A stretch of DNA of 64,000 nt, taken from assembly GCA_017645305.1 (NCBI GenBank), contig JAGCPD010000001.1, forward strand, positions 38,846 through 102,845. The letters are read 5' to 3'. The position numbers were made by a program, and so were the translations under genes. The notes beneath the pieces were generated by a model that was given only the letters and a program-made list of their open reading frames with translations, made no database searches and had not been told where the DNA came from. Of the stretch, positions 13,217 through 22,909 are shown piece after piece (the stretch's first letter is position 1; every line of letters starts with the position of its first letter). The DNA is from Bacteroidaceae bacterium. GTDB lineage: Bacteria; Bacteroidota; Bacteroidia; Bacteroidales; Bacteroidaceae.

Positions 13217-15784
13217 ATGATATTAAAATACGGAGCGTCTTTCAAGTTGCTTTTTGTAGTTTTATTGATGCTTGTTTCTGCAAATGGTTTAGCCCAGTCA
13301 ATAACAGACAGTCAGGTTGTTCAGTTTGTGCAGCAAGAGCAGGAGAAGGGTACAGACCAGCAGACTATTGTTACAAAACTTCTTCAGAAAGGTGTTACAC
13401 TTAATCAGCTAAGAAGGATTCGTAAGAAGTACGAAGCACAGAAAAGCCAGTTGGGAGCTGTTGATTTACAGGAATCAAGTCCCAATACCAACAATACAGC
13501 AGGTAGGATGCGGACTCAGAAGGAGAAAGCACAGGAAAAACTGAATCAGCAGAATGGCTATATGATTCGTTCGCAGCGTGAGGAGCAGGATGAAAAAAAT
13601 ATGTCGAGAACTGATAGGCTGAATGGCTTGAATGACGAGATTGCCTTCATGGACATAGACTCGCTGATTTATTATCAAAATTATTTCCGTAACGACAAGG
13701 AAGTGTTTGGAAAAAATATTTTCAATAACAAGTACCTTACATTTGAACCCAACCAGAATATGGCAACCCCTGCCAACTATTGTTTGGGAGCTGGTGATAA
13801 AGTTGTGATAGACGTTTGGGGAGCCAGCCAGCAGACTTTCGAAAGCACAATTTCGCCTGATGGAGTTATTGTTATAGATGGCGTGGGGCCTATAAAACTT
13901 GCAGGCTTGACGGTTAAGCAGGCTACCCAGACCATTAAAAGCCAATTGGGCAGATATTACTCGGATTGCAGATTCAGTCTCTCTGTTGGTGATATACGAA
14001 GCATTCAGGTACAGGTGGTAGGTGATGTGGTAATGCCGGGAACCTATACGCTGAGCAGTTTGAGCAGTGCCTTCAATGCTCTGTATGCAGCTGGAGGCAT
14101 AAACGAGATTGGTACATTGCGCGACATTAAGGTGTATCGGTCTGGCAGACAGATTGCAACAATCGACGTATATGACTACCTGTTAAATGGAAATCAAAAA
14201 GGCGATGTCCGTTTACAGGATAATGATATCATACAGGTCGGTCCCTACGAATGTCTGGTGAATGTGAGAGGCAAGGTAAAGCGTCCTATGTTCTATGAGA
14301 TGAAGCGGTCAGAAAGTGTGAAGCAGCTGCTTTCTTATGCTGGTGGCTTTTCGGGAGATGCCTATACCAAGAACGTACGGTTAAGTCGAAAGTCCGGGCA
14401 GGAGTATAGTATGTACACTATTGATGAATTCCAAATGGGAAACTTCAATGTGATGGATGGAGACTCTATGTATGTTGACAGTGTAATAGCCCGTTACAAC
14501 AATATGGTTGAGATCAGAGGTGCCGTAAAGCATCCGGGCCAGTTTCAGTTGGGGGGCGAAATCCAGACTGTTCGTGGTTTATTGCAGGTAGCAGAAGGTT
14601 TGCGCGAGGATGCTTTCCATAACCGAGCTGTCATGCATCGTGAGAAAGATGACCTTACGTTGGAAATGGTGTCTGTAGATATTGACGGCATTCTAAATGG
14701 TACTGTGGCAGACATTCCGCTGAAGAAAGGTGATGTCCTTTTTGTACCCAGCAAGGTAGATATGAAGGGCGAACAGATATTAAAGATAACAGGAGAAGTT
14801 TTATATCCTGGCACTTATCAGTATGCAGAGAATACCACGATAGAAGACCTTATTCTACAGGCAGGTGGTTTGACAGAGGCCGCCTCGTTGGCAAAGGTAG
14901 ATGTATTCCGCCGAATTAATGATATAAATTCTGTGGAGAACACGGGCAAAATAGCAGAATCGTTCAGTTTTGCCATAGAGGACGGTTTCCGTATCAACGA
15001 GGGTGGTTTCAAACTGCTCCCCTTTGACGAAGTGGTTGTACGCCGCAGTCCCTCGTACAGCGAACAGAAGAATGTAACGATTACTGGTTGTGTGAATTTT
15101 GAAGGTCAATATTCCATGACCAACCAAAATTTCCGATTGAGCGACTTGGTAAAAGCTGCAGGAGGAGTGACCTCTTTGGCCTATACAAAGGGTGCCCGTC
15201 TGAACCGCGTAATGACACCTGATGAACGACTGCAGCGTGAGAGTTCCTTACGCGCTGCCCAGATACAGCTGTATGAGGAGGCACTCTCGAGCGAAAAGGA
15301 ATTTAACAAGGCACAGGCTGATACACTTTTACAGATGAAGATGGATCTGGGAACTACTTATCCTGTGGCAGTGAATCTGGAGAAAGCCATGGAAAATCCT
15401 GGATGTACAGAGGATATCGTGTTGCGTGAGGGTGACCAGGTTGTAATTCCTCAGTTCAGTAATACCGTTAAGGTAAGTGGTGAAGTAAGCTATCCCATCA
15501 GTATGAACTATAAAAAAGGAGAAAATCTGAATTATTATATCAAGCGTGCTGGTGGTTATGGCGATCGTGCCAAGAAGAAAGGTGTATATGCTATTTATAT
15601 GAATGGTGCTGTGCAGAAGATTAATAATGGTAGCGGGAAGGATATTGAACCTGGTTGCGAGATTGTTGTTCCTACAAAGAAACAAGGAAGGAGGATGAGT
15701 ACGGGCGAAATTGTTGCTCTCACTTCCGGTGCTGCGTCAATAGCCAGTGTGGCCATGGCTCTTGTCAGTCTGTTGCGGAAATAA
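13217..15784 (+). CDS. Large SLBB-domain polysaccharide export protein (Wza-like)
   Basis: 855 residues. A signal peptide ends near residue 27 (NGLAQ). A helical, Gln-rich region follows to about 140. The Poly_export domain begins near 188 (YCLGAGDKVVIDVWG, then TISPDGVIVIDGVGPIKLAG). Several SLBB beta-grasp repeats follow, recognisable by recurring VRGKVKRPMFYEM, IRGAVKHPGQF, ITGEVLYPGTY and VSGEVSYPISM units. A C-terminal hydrophobic segment lies at about 825-850. It is roughly twice the length of E. coli Wza and probably spans from periplasm to outer membrane. It heads the exopolysaccharide operon and is followed 16 bp later by the chain-length protein, its expected inner-membrane partner. 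Confidence 0.92.
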   Translation: MILKYGASFKLLFVVLLMLVSANGLAQSITDSQVVQFVQQEQEKGTDQQTIVTKLLQKGVTLNQLRRIRKKYEAQKSQLGAVDLQESSPNTNNTAGRMRTQKEKAQEKLNQQNGYMIRSQREEQDEKNMSRTDRLNGLNDEIAFMDIDSLIYYQNYFRNDKEVFGKNIFNNKYLTFEPNQNMATPANYCLGAGDKVVIDVWGASQQTFESTISPDGVIVIDGVGPIKLAGLTVKQATQTIKSQLGRYYSDCRFSLSVGDIRSIQVQVVGDVVMPGTYTLSSLSSAFNALYAAGGINEIGTLRDIKVYRSGRQIATIDVYDYLLNGNQKGDVRLQDNDIIQVGPYECLVNVRGKVKRPMFYEMKRSESVKQLLSYAGGFSGDAYTKNVRLSRKSGQEYSMYTIDEFQMGNFNVMDGDSMYVDSVIARYNNMVEIRGAVKHPGQFQLGGEIQTVRGLLQVAEGLREDAFHNRAVMHREKDDLTLEMVSVDIDGILNGTVADIPLKKGDVLFVPSKVDMKGEQILKITGEVLYPGTYQYAENTTIEDLILQAGGLTEAASLAKVDVFRRINDINSVENTGKIAESFSFAIEDGFRINEGGFKLLPFDEVVVRRSPSYSEQKNVTITGCVNFEGQYSMTNQNFRLSDLVKAAGGVTSLAYTKGARLNRVMTPDERLQRESSLRAAQIQLYEEALSSEKEFNKAQADTLLQMKMDLGTTYPVAVNLEKAMENPGCTEDIVLREGDQVVIPQFSNTVKVSGEVSYPISMNYKKGENLNYYIKRAGGYGDRAKKKGVYAIYMNGAVQKINNGSGKDIEPGCEIVVPTKKQGRRMSTGEIVALTSGAASIASVAMALVSLLRK

Positions 15785-15800
15785 TAAAAATGGCAGAAAT

Positions 15801-16871
15801 ATGAGCAATAATAAAAAATCAGATATTGATGTGTTGAATCAGGCAACACAGATTTTAAAGTCGAAGAAAAAGTCATTCACAAAGATTCTGGCCATTACTT
15901 TTGTCCTTTCTTGTTTGATTATCTTCCCACAGCCAAGATATTATAATTGCGAGGTGAAGTTGGCACCGGAATATGGCTCCTCAACTACAACTACAGGTGG
16001 ATTGGGTTCTCTAGCTGCGTCTTTTGGAGTCGATCTGAGTAGCATGCAGAGTTCAGATGCTATTTATCCCCTACTATACCCAGAACTTTTTGAGTCACCA
16101 GAATTCCTTGTACCCCTTTTTAATATCAAAGTGAATACTTTAGATGGGAAAGTGAGTACTAATTATCATGATTATTTGAAAAAACATCAGAAAAAGAATC
16201 CGCTTGTAGCTCCATTCGTGAAGGTCTTCGATTTCGCAAAGAAATTCTTTGAGTCCGAAGATGTGTCCAACAAAGTGAATACGGGTTCTTCCATAAATCC
16301 TTTCCACATGAACAAGAAGGACTTCGGGCTGATGTCAAAGATAACAGATAAGGTTAAATGTATGGTAGATAAAAAGAATAATGTGGTTTCCATTGTTGTC
16401 AAAGACCAAGATGCCTTGGTCTGTGCCACATTGGCTGATAGCATAAAAAATCATCTGCAGAATTTTATCATTAATTATAGAACCAGTAAGGCTCGCCAGG
16501 ATGTAGCCTACTATCAGGGGCTGCGTGACAGTGCACTTATAGAGTACGATGATGCCATTGTAAAATATAGCAGATATTGTGACCAGCATCAGAACGTAAT
16601 CCTTCAGTCAGTCATTTCAGAACGTGACCAATTGGAGAATGATATGGCATTGAAACTTACCAAGTACCAGACTGTAAGCAGTCAGTTAGAGAATGCCAAG
16701 GCTAAGGTACAGGAACAGACACCAGCCTTTACGGTTATCAAGAGTTCCACCGTTCCTGTTAAGCCTGCAGGTCCTAAGCGTATGATATTCGTAGCCTGTA
16801 TGCTTATCTTGGCTGCATTAGGCTCTGCAGTGTGGTATCTGAGGCGTCTTATTTTATCGGAACTTATTTAA
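15801..16871 (+). CDS. Wzz-type chain-length determinant protein
   Basis: 356 residues from ATG 15801. The frame extends upstream inside the SLBB gene, but those codons are not homologous. Membrane segments lie near residues 28-45 (ILAITFVLSCLIIF) and at the C-terminus (MIFVACMLILAALGSAVWYL). Between them is a periplasmic coiled-coil domain with PVKPAGPKR just before the second segment, the proline-rich signature of Wzz/PCP proteins. No kinase domain is attached. It should set polymer length for the adjacent EpsG-type polymerase. Confidence 0.88.
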   Translation: MSNNKKSDIDVLNQATQILKSKKKSFTKILAITFVLSCLIIFPQPRYYNCEVKLAPEYGSSTTTTGGLGSLAASFGVDLSSMQSSDAIYPLLYPELFESPEFLVPLFNIKVNTLDGKVSTNYHDYLKKHQKKNPLVAPFVKVFDFAKKFFESEDVSNKVNTGSSINPFHMNKKDFGLMSKITDKVKCMVDKKNNVVSIVVKDQDALVCATLADSIKNHLQNFIINYRTSKARQDVAYYQGLRDSALIEYDDAIVKYSRYCDQHQNVILQSVISERDQLENDMALKLTKYQTVSSQLENAKAKVQEQTPAFTVIKSSTVPVKPAGPKRMIFVACMLILAALGSAVWYLRRLILSELI

Positions 16872-16878
16872 ATGCTAA

Positions 16879-18060
16879 ATGGAACTCACCAGCCTTGAGC
16901 CGATTCCAATACTGGTTTTCACAAACCTGTTGATGGTTGCTTTCTTACTCCTTTTGGGTAGGAAAGGCTTGAGGGAACCTTATATACTCCGACCTTGGCG
17001 AAGGTATTTTGTGATTTTCATATCTATGATATTCTGCCTTTTCTCTTTTTGGGGTACCGACTGGTTTCACTATGCTGAAATGTATATCAATTTGGTGTAC
17101 ATGGATGGTTTTAACACATCACTTGAGAATGTGTACTATTTTATTGCCAACTATCTTTCTCCCAACTATCTGGTATTCAGGGCTATTATATGGGGCGGTG
17201 CGCTTTATTTGCTTTGCCTGCTATTCCGACATGTCAGCATACGTGGTGATTTGCTGCTTGCCATTTTCTGTGCACTATGGCTTTTAGACTTCAGTTATGG
17301 ACGTGTTGTAATGTCCTATACCATGATGTATCTGGGAGGTGCTGTCCTGATGAAGCCTGTAAGAGGTAAAATGCTGTTGTCATTAATGCTGGGAATTATA
17401 CTGCTTGTTTTGTCGTTATTTTTCCATAAATCAGCTGTTTTCGGTGTCGTGTTGGTTCTGTTGGCTTTGTCCCCTCGGTTGCTGAATAATCGCACTTTTG
17501 CTTTGGTTCTGATGATGTACCCTTTTGTATTGTTGCTGGTTCAGTTGCTTCTGATGCAGTTCATGGATACGGCAGTAGACCCCAGTGAGCGTAATTCTTC
17601 TTCTACAGCCGGACAGACTTATTTGAATGATGATACAAAGGAAATAGGACCGGCCTATTTATTGTACTTGATAATGCGGTATGTACCATATTATATGATT
17701 GCATGGATTGCTTATAAGGTAAATCAGTATCAACCGGAAGAGAGCGCAGAGAAAGAAAGTAATGCACAGCTTTCATTACCCGATGAGGCTCCTGCAGAAG
17801 TTCGTTTTTTCTCCCGACTCACGGTATATGTCGTTTTGGTATCCACCATTTTTTTGTTTGATTTGGGGGCCAGTACTACTACACTCTATATACGTTTCCT
17901 GATGTATGGTTTTATACCCGCCTGTGTGGTGATAGCATGGGCGTGGCAGTACAAGTTTTGTCCGCGTATGGTTAAACTGACCTTTCTTGTGGGTGTCGCA
18001 GGAACGTTCTATGCGTTGTTGTATTCGTTCTATCTAGCCTATTTGGGAGTGGCGGAATAA
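16879..18060 (+). CDS. EpsG/Wzy-type polysaccharide polymerase
   Basis: 393 residues, about ten hydrophobic segments, with the early motif FWGTDWFHYAEMY and conserved loops (LSPNYLVFRAIIWGG, FHKSAVFGVVLV) typical of EpsG-family polymerases. It would join lipid-linked repeat units on the outer face of the inner membrane. It lies between the Wzz-like gene (7-bp gap) and a glycosyltransferase gene, the usual position for the polymerase. Sequence conservation in this group is low, so the call is based on topology and context as much as motifs. Confidence 0.8.
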   Translation: MELTSLEPIPILVFTNLLMVAFLLLLGRKGLREPYILRPWRRYFVIFISMIFCLFSFWGTDWFHYAEMYINLVYMDGFNTSLENVYYFIANYLSPNYLVFRAIIWGGALYLLCLLFRHVSIRGDLLLAIFCALWLLDFSYGRVVMSYTMMYLGGAVLMKPVRGKMLLSLMLGIILLVLSLFFHKSAVFGVVLVLLALSPRLLNNRTFALVLMMYPFVLLLVQLLLMQFMDTAVDPSERNSSSTAGQTYLNDDTKEIGPAYLLYLIMRYVPYYMIAWIAYKVNQYQPEESAEKESNAQLSLPDEAPAEVRFFSRLTVYVVLVSTIFLFDLGASTTTLYIRFLMYGFIPACVVIAWAWQYKFCPRMVKLTFLVGVAGTFYALLYSFYLAYLGVAE

Positions 18061-18073
18061 TTGTTGAAAAAGA

Positions 18074-19159
18074 ATGAGGATATTACACATACATCCATCC
18101 ATGTTGGCAGGCGGTGTAGAGGCCATGATTTGCGCTACTGCCACAGAGATGACTCGACAAGGACATGAGGTTACCTTTTGTTCCATTTATCAACCTAAGC
18201 CAGACGATATTTTTTGGTACCGATTGCCAGAAACTGTACATAAAGAGACTTTGGGTAAGCAGGGGACAGGTTTCTCGTTAAAGGAAGTTTTTGCTATATA
18301 TCGTTTTATCAGAAAGGGACATTTTGATGTTGTCCAGTTACATGGCTTCTTTTATTATTTTTTTTTATCGGTATTGTTGCTCCCACGTCAGAAGTTCTTT
18401 TATACGTTTCATTCCGACGCAAAAAGGGAAAATTTTAAATGGGATGTTCGTTTCTTCTGGTTTAAGAAGCTGATGTTCCGGTTGGGAAGGGTTCGTGCTA
18501 TTACCATTTCACCGGCCAGCCAACTGTCCTTCACTGAACTCTATGGCTGTAAGAGTGCCCTTTGTGAAAACGGCATCCCCATACCTCAGGTTGACGATGT
18601 TCCGAATCCCGTGGACAAGGCTCGTATCACCTCTAAGACGAAGGTGTTTCTACATCCAGGACGCATCACGGAGGCCAAGAACCAACTGGTGCTGGTGAAG
18701 GTGTTCCGCAGGCTGATAGAGGAGGACAGGGATGTTGTGTTACTGATAGCGGGCAAGGAGGAAAATGATGCCATCCTGCAGCAGATACGTCCCTATTTTT
18801 GCGAACGGATACAATACATAGGCTTGCAAACGGATGTCCCCTCCCTGATGGCGAAGGCCGACGGGATGTGTCTACCCTCCATATGGGAAGGACTTCCCAT
18901 AACGCTGCTTGAGTGTCTGGCAGTGGGGTGCATACCCATCTGTAGCCCTGTGGGAGGGGTTGCTGACGTGATAACAGATGGGAAGAACGGCTTGCTGTCG
19001 AAGAGTAGCGGCGAGGATGACTACTATCAGGCCATGCTGCGTTTCCTGAAACAGAGCCGTGAGGATACTGCTCGAATGAAGCAGTGGTGCGTGACTTCCT
19101 TCCAACCTTATCACATCAGAAATTCTGTGAAGAAATACTTACAGGAATATGCAAAATAA
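18074..19159 (+). CDS. Glycosyltransferase family 4
   Basis: 361 residues of GT-B fold. The N-terminus MRILHIHPSMLAGGVEAM, the donor-domain start HPGRITEAKNQLVLVKVF, LLIAGKEEND, and PSIWEGLPITLLECLAVGCIPICSPVGGVADVI are diagnostic of GT4 retaining enzymes. It adds one sugar to the lipid-linked exopolysaccharide intermediate at the cytoplasmic face; donor and acceptor cannot be deduced. Next in the operon after the polymerase. Confidence 0.9.
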   Translation: MRILHIHPSMLAGGVEAMICATATEMTRQGHEVTFCSIYQPKPDDIFWYRLPETVHKETLGKQGTGFSLKEVFAIYRFIRKGHFDVVQLHGFFYYFFLSVLLLPRQKFFYTFHSDAKRENFKWDVRFFWFKKLMFRLGRVRAITISPASQLSFTELYGCKSALCENGIPIPQVDDVPNPVDKARITSKTKVFLHPGRITEAKNQLVLVKVFRRLIEEDRDVVLLIAGKEENDAILQQIRPYFCERIQYIGLQTDVPSLMAKADGMCLPSIWEGLPITLLECLAVGCIPICSPVGGVADVITDGKNGLLSKSSGEDDYYQAMLRFLKQSREDTARMKQWCVTSFQPYHIRNSVKKYLQEYAK

Positions 19160-19165
19160 TGCTCA

Positions 19166-20272
19166 ATGAAAAACATCTTATTTATATTGTTTAAACGCTA
19201 TAATGGCATCCTGGAGGGGGGGGGGCTTGTCAACCAACGCAACGTCCGTATAGCGGAAGAAATCTTGGGAAAGGAGAATGTATGTGTCTATTATGTTCAT
19301 GACGATAGCAAGCAACGCTCCATAGGTAATCTCGCTCTTTCCGCCCTATTCTTTCCCTTCGGGTATTTTAATGGGATGCTGCCGCGAAAAATCAGGGAGA
19401 TAGTCCGTATGGCAGAGGGGTATGACTACGTTTTCATCAGCACTACTATATTCGGCATTGTGGCTCGCAAACTGAAGGAAGCTGGTTATAAGGGGCGTGT
19501 TGTGGCTCATTTCCATAATGTGGAGAGTATCTATTATGACAGTCTGCTACCTAAACGGATGCCCTTCAGGAATATAGTGATAAACTGCGCAGCGAAGAAC
19601 GATGCTTACTGTTGCCGTTATGCCGATGTGGTGTTGGCATTGAACGAGCGCGACAGCCACCTACTCAAGAAGATGTATCAGCGTGGAGCCGATTATCTAG
19701 TGCCCATAGCTCTCAGGGACAAATGCAGCCAGATAGCCTTTAATGAGGATGAACTCACAGCCTGCCGACCTCGGCTGCTCTTCTTGGGCAGCAGTTTCAC
19801 GGCGAACAACGAGGGAGTGCTGTGGTTTGTGCAGCATGTTTTGCCGCATGTGGATGCTGAGTTCCGTGTGGTGGGACGCGATATGGACAAGTTGCAGACT
19901 TCCAATCCGTGCTTGCGTGACGTGACGGTATTCAGCAGTGTGCCAAGTCTGGAAGAGCACTTCCTCTGGGCTGATTTCATGGTGCTGCCGATTTTCTCAG
20001 GAAGTGGAATGAAGGTAAAGACGTGCGAGTCGATGATGTATGGCCGTAATATCCTTGGGTCAAGCGAGACCTTCGAAGGCTACCATGTTGATATAGACCG
20101 TATTGGACGGCTTTGCAATACGGCTCAGGAGTATATCGATGCCATAACGTATTATGGAGAACACCCCGTCAAGCGCTACAATTCGTATGCACGGGAAACG
20201 TTTCTCCAACAGTATTCCCAAGAGGTATCGCAGCAGGTTTTCCGTCAGGTGTTCGATTCCACTCTATTATGA
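19166..20272 (+). CDS. Glycosyltransferase (GT-B, GT4-like) with an in-frame G10 tract
   Basis: 368 residues. The N-terminal half contains VVAHFHNVESIYYDSLL and YADVVLALNERDSHLLKKMY. The donor half has RLLFLGSSFTANNEGVLWFV, FRVVGRDMDKL and LPIFSGSGMKVKTCESMMYGRNILG, the pattern of GT4-type enzymes. A run of ten G residues (19216-19225) lies at codons about 17-20 (LEGGGL). Such a tract is prone to slippage, and a change of one base would truncate the protein after about 20-40 residues, so expression may be phase variable. In this sequence the frame is intact. It follows the previous glycosyltransferase by 6 bp. Confidence 0.85.
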   Translation: MKNILFILFKRYNGILEGGGLVNQRNVRIAEEILGKENVCVYYVHDDSKQRSIGNLALSALFFPFGYFNGMLPRKIREIVRMAEGYDYVFISTTIFGIVARKLKEAGYKGRVVAHFHNVESIYYDSLLPKRMPFRNIVINCAAKNDAYCCRYADVVLALNERDSHLLKKMYQRGADYLVPIALRDKCSQIAFNEDELTACRPRLLFLGSSFTANNEGVLWFVQHVLPHVDAEFRVVGRDMDKLQTSNPCLRDVTVFSSVPSLEEHFLWADFMVLPIFSGSGMKVKTCESMMYGRNILGSSETFEGYHVDIDRIGRLCNTAQEYIDAITYYGEHPVKRYNSYARETFLQQYSQEVSQQVFRQVFDSTLL

Positions 20273-20330
20273 ATTGGGCATTATCAGTTAGGTGATTGCT
20301 TTCCGTGGTTTTCTTGATAATGCATAATAA

Positions 20331-21422
20331 ATGATGCGGCAGTTTTTCCTTCTCATTCTTCTTCTCCCTATACAGGGGCTATGTATTCAGGGTAAGTACG
20401 CTTTGCTACAGTACCTCTATCGTACTGCCGCAGAGGGAAAGGTACTCATGGGACATCATGATGATACTTTTTATGGTCGTGAGTGGAGTAAAGGAGCCTG
20501 TGTGAGAAGTGATTTAGAGGAACTTTCTGGACATCGTCCCATGGTGTTGAGTGTAGATTTTTGTCCCATTGAACTGCAAAATGGCTACTATATGTCAGGC
20601 TCCACTTGGGAGCAGCACAGAAGGGCCATTATAGAGCAGCATCGCAGAGGCGGAATAACCACCATATCTTGGCACATGTATAACCCAATAACAGGCAAGG
20701 ATGCTTGGGATGTTTCGGATGACAGAACGGTGCGTAAGATCCTTAGGAAGAAAGATGCCAAAGAGAAGTTCACCCATTTCTTAGACCTGGCGGCTGACTA
20801 TATTCAGACGTTGCGCGATGACGAAGGGCAACTTATTCCCATTATCTTCCGTCCTTTCCATGAGTCGCAAGGAAGTTGGTTCTGGTGGGGGCGCGACCTC
20901 TGTACCAGTCGTGATTTCATCCGTCTTTGGCGGTTTACACACCAATATCTAACTCAAAAGGGTTGCACCAACCTTTTGTATTGTTTTTCTATAAGTGGCG
21001 TTACGCATTCTGTAGATGATTATCTGGAACGTTTCCCTGGTCCCGATTACGTGGATATTCTTGGGACTGAGGTATATCGCGACAACTCCCTTTCTGGAGA
21101 TATAGAGGCCAAACGGGTGGATTATATCCGTCGAATCCGTCAGAATTTGGCTGTAGTTCAAGAGTTGGGGCAGCATTGGCAGAAACCCATTTGTATAGCT
21201 GAGAGTGGGGGAGAGAATTCCGACGATGCAGAGTGGTGGACGTGTGCCGTACTTCCAGCCCTTCAAGGTTATTCGGTAAGCTATATTAACTTCTGGGCAA
21301 ATCAACCCGTTTCATTTGGCGAAGGAAAAGGAAAGGCCCATTGTACTTATCCAGGAGCGATAGATTCCCAAGACTTTTTGCGAGCATTGAACACTGGTAA
21401 GTTGGTGATGTGTGATGGATGA
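20331..21422 (+). CDS. Secreted glycoside hydrolase family 26 (beta-mannanase-like)
   Basis: 363 residues, with ATG codons at 20331 and 20334 both preceding a signal peptide (ILLLPIQGLCIQG). GH26 landmarks are MGHHDDTFYG (40-49), ISWHMYNP (112-119), IIFRPFHESQGSWFWWG with acid/base Glu178, and ICIAESGGE with nucleophile Glu291. The Trp-rich WFWWG is typical. Family members cleave beta-1,4-mannan or related glycans. As the last gene of the plus-strand exopolysaccharide operon it is more likely to trim or release the locus's own polymer than to digest dietary mannan; that is inference. Its stop lies 24 bp from the convergent LicD-like gene. Confidence 0.9.
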   Translation: MMRQFFLLILLLPIQGLCIQGKYALLQYLYRTAAEGKVLMGHHDDTFYGREWSKGACVRSDLEELSGHRPMVLSVDFCPIELQNGYYMSGSTWEQHRRAIIEQHRRGGITTISWHMYNPITGKDAWDVSDDRTVRKILRKKDAKEKFTHFLDLAADYIQTLRDDEGQLIPIIFRPFHESQGSWFWWGRDLCTSRDFIRLWRFTHQYLTQKGCTNLLYCFSISGVTHSVDDYLERFPGPDYVDILGTEVYRDNSLSGDIEAKRVDYIRRIRQNLAVVQELGQHWQKPICIAESGGENSDDAEWWTCAVLPALQGYSVSYINFWANQPVSFGEGKGKAHCTYPGAIDSQDFLRALNTGKLVMCDG

Positions 21423-21446
21423 TTGGATATAAATGGGTAGCAATCC

Positions 21447-22181
21447 TTATTCTGAGAGGGTACCGATTTTTTCTTCCCAGACAATGATGTGTTTGTTGTG
21501 CGATTTGAATGACCACTGAGGGTTGGGAATCATGTAATCGGAGCCGTAGCGGAATGAAAGAATTTCGTCATAGTTTGTTGGAACATAAAGGGAAAGCCCT
21601 TCGAATTGTATAGGGGTACGCTCCTTTTTGATGGGTAGTTCAATTCTTCGGGCAATAAGACCGCCATGTTGCTCTATGCTTTGCCTAAATGTGGCGGTGC
21701 CAGGGTACATGAGAAAGTCACAGCAATAGGGGTGTTCGTTGATAGGAGGATAAAGATAGAATATATCTATGGAAATGTTATCTTTTGCGTATGTTTCTTC
21801 TCGCCCTGATGCACCGTCATCGACAAGGAAGTTGTGAATCAGTTCGAACCCATGTTTTTTTAGATGGGTCCTGAACTCTGGCGACCAGTCTTCGTTCCAC
21901 ATATATACATCAATGTCGAGATCATGTTTGATGAAACCCTTTTCACGGATGGCGCCAAGCATTGTTCCGAAAGCCAAAGTGTAGAAATAGTCTCCGTCTT
22001 TCATCGCAGCATCAAACTGCTGCAATACACCTTTGCCATTTTGAAGAAAAAAACGATTTCTTTTAGCTTCCAAGTACTTTTTGTACGGATAATAGATGGG
22101 TTTTAGGAGAACCTTTATCCCTTTTATTTTGGCAACTTTGTTGGCTATTTCCAATATGCAATCTGACTGTTGGTATTTCAT
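21447..22181 (-). CDS. LicD-family phosphotransferase
   Basis: 244 residues. The signature FGTMLGAIREKGFIKHDLDIDVYMW near 70-95 corresponds to the LicD nucleotidyltransferase motif GTLLGxxRxxGFIxxDxDIDxxM, here with DLDID. The family transfers a phospho-alcohol group (phosphocholine, phosphoribitol or phosphoglycerol) from a CDP-activated donor to a glycan. It is the last gene of the minus-strand operon and overlaps the preceding SDR gene by 4 bp. The operon also encodes a cytidylyltransferase, making a CDP-linked donor plausible. Confidence 0.85.
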   Translation of the reverse strand: MKYQQSDCILEIANKVAKIKGIKVLLKPIYYPYKKYLEAKRNRFFLQNGKGVLQQFDAAMKDGDYFYTLAFGTMLGAIREKGFIKHDLDIDVYMWNEDWSPEFRTHLKKHGFELIHNFLVDDGASGREETYAKDNISIDIFYLYPPINEHPYCCDFLMYPGTATFRQSIEQHGGLIARRIELPIKKERTPIQFEGLSLYVPTNYDEILSFRYGSDYMIPNPQWSFKSHNKHIIVWEEKIGTLSE

Positions 22182-22909
22182 CTTTTACTATTCATTTTAT
22201 ATTCATAACTATGTAAGCCTTCCTTGCGAAAATCTTTATGATAACGGTTTAGCACCTCCTTGAAAACTTCTTCATACTGTGGGATAAACACTTCATCTTT
22301 TGCCTCTATGTGTAGAATAATCTCTTGACTCAGATTATGTAATGCTTCAAGGTTGTTTAGGCCACCATAAAAGTTTGTTCCATTTATAGTGCCTGGGCTT
22401 ACATTTAGTATCACATTGCAGGAGCCTGCTTTAATTAGCTCCACGTTTACGCTCTCAATGAATATTTTTAGGGCAGCTTTTGTTGCTCCATATACGGCAA
22501 AGAACGGAGAAGACATCCATCCTGCGATACTATCCATTACACCACAGTAGAAGTCTTCGCAGTTTTCTATTCTTGAGTAAAATCGTTTAATAAGTCGTAT
22601 GACAGGAATAGTGTTCACATTGAAAGAATCAATGATGTGCTGTTCCGAGATGTCCTTGAAGAGAGAGAGCTTGCCAAATCCAGCTGTAATCATCAGTGCG
22701 TTGATATCAGAAAAACGGTCGAAGAAGGAATAATTCAGATTGGTCAAATCGAACTGGAAAGCCTCTATTTTTTCATGAGCGTAGCAATCCATGAGAGGAA
22801 CTTTGTCTACCACGTAAACTTTCTCGGTGGTTTTCCTCTCAGCCAACTCCTGGGCAATCGCTAGTCCTACTCCGTTGGCACCTCCAACTATCAGAATCCT
22901 TCTTATCAT
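22178..22909 (-). CDS. Short-chain dehydrogenase/reductase
   Basis: 243 residues of classical SDR layout: VGGANGVGLAIAQELA (GxxxGxG cofactor site) at the N-terminus, a catalytic Ser in GVMDSIAGW and YGATKAALKIF (YxxxK). It reduces or oxidises a small carbonyl or alcohol using NAD(P). Four-base overlaps on both sides (22178-22181 with LicD, 22906-22909 with the fused enzyme) show tight translational coupling. It probably makes or modifies the alcohol that is activated and transferred. Confidence 0.88.
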   Translation of the reverse strand: MIRRILIVGGANGVGLAIAQELAERKTTEKVYVVDKVPLMDCYAHEKIEAFQFDLTNLNYSFFDRFSDINALMITAGFGKLSLFKDISEQHIIDSFNVNTIPVIRLIKRFYSRIENCEDFYCGVMDSIAGWMSSPFFAVYGATKAALKIFIESVNVELIKAGSCNVILNVSPGTINGTNFYGGLNNLEALHNLSQEIILHIEAKDEVFIPQYEEVFKEVLNRYHKDFRKEGLHSYEYKMNSKR

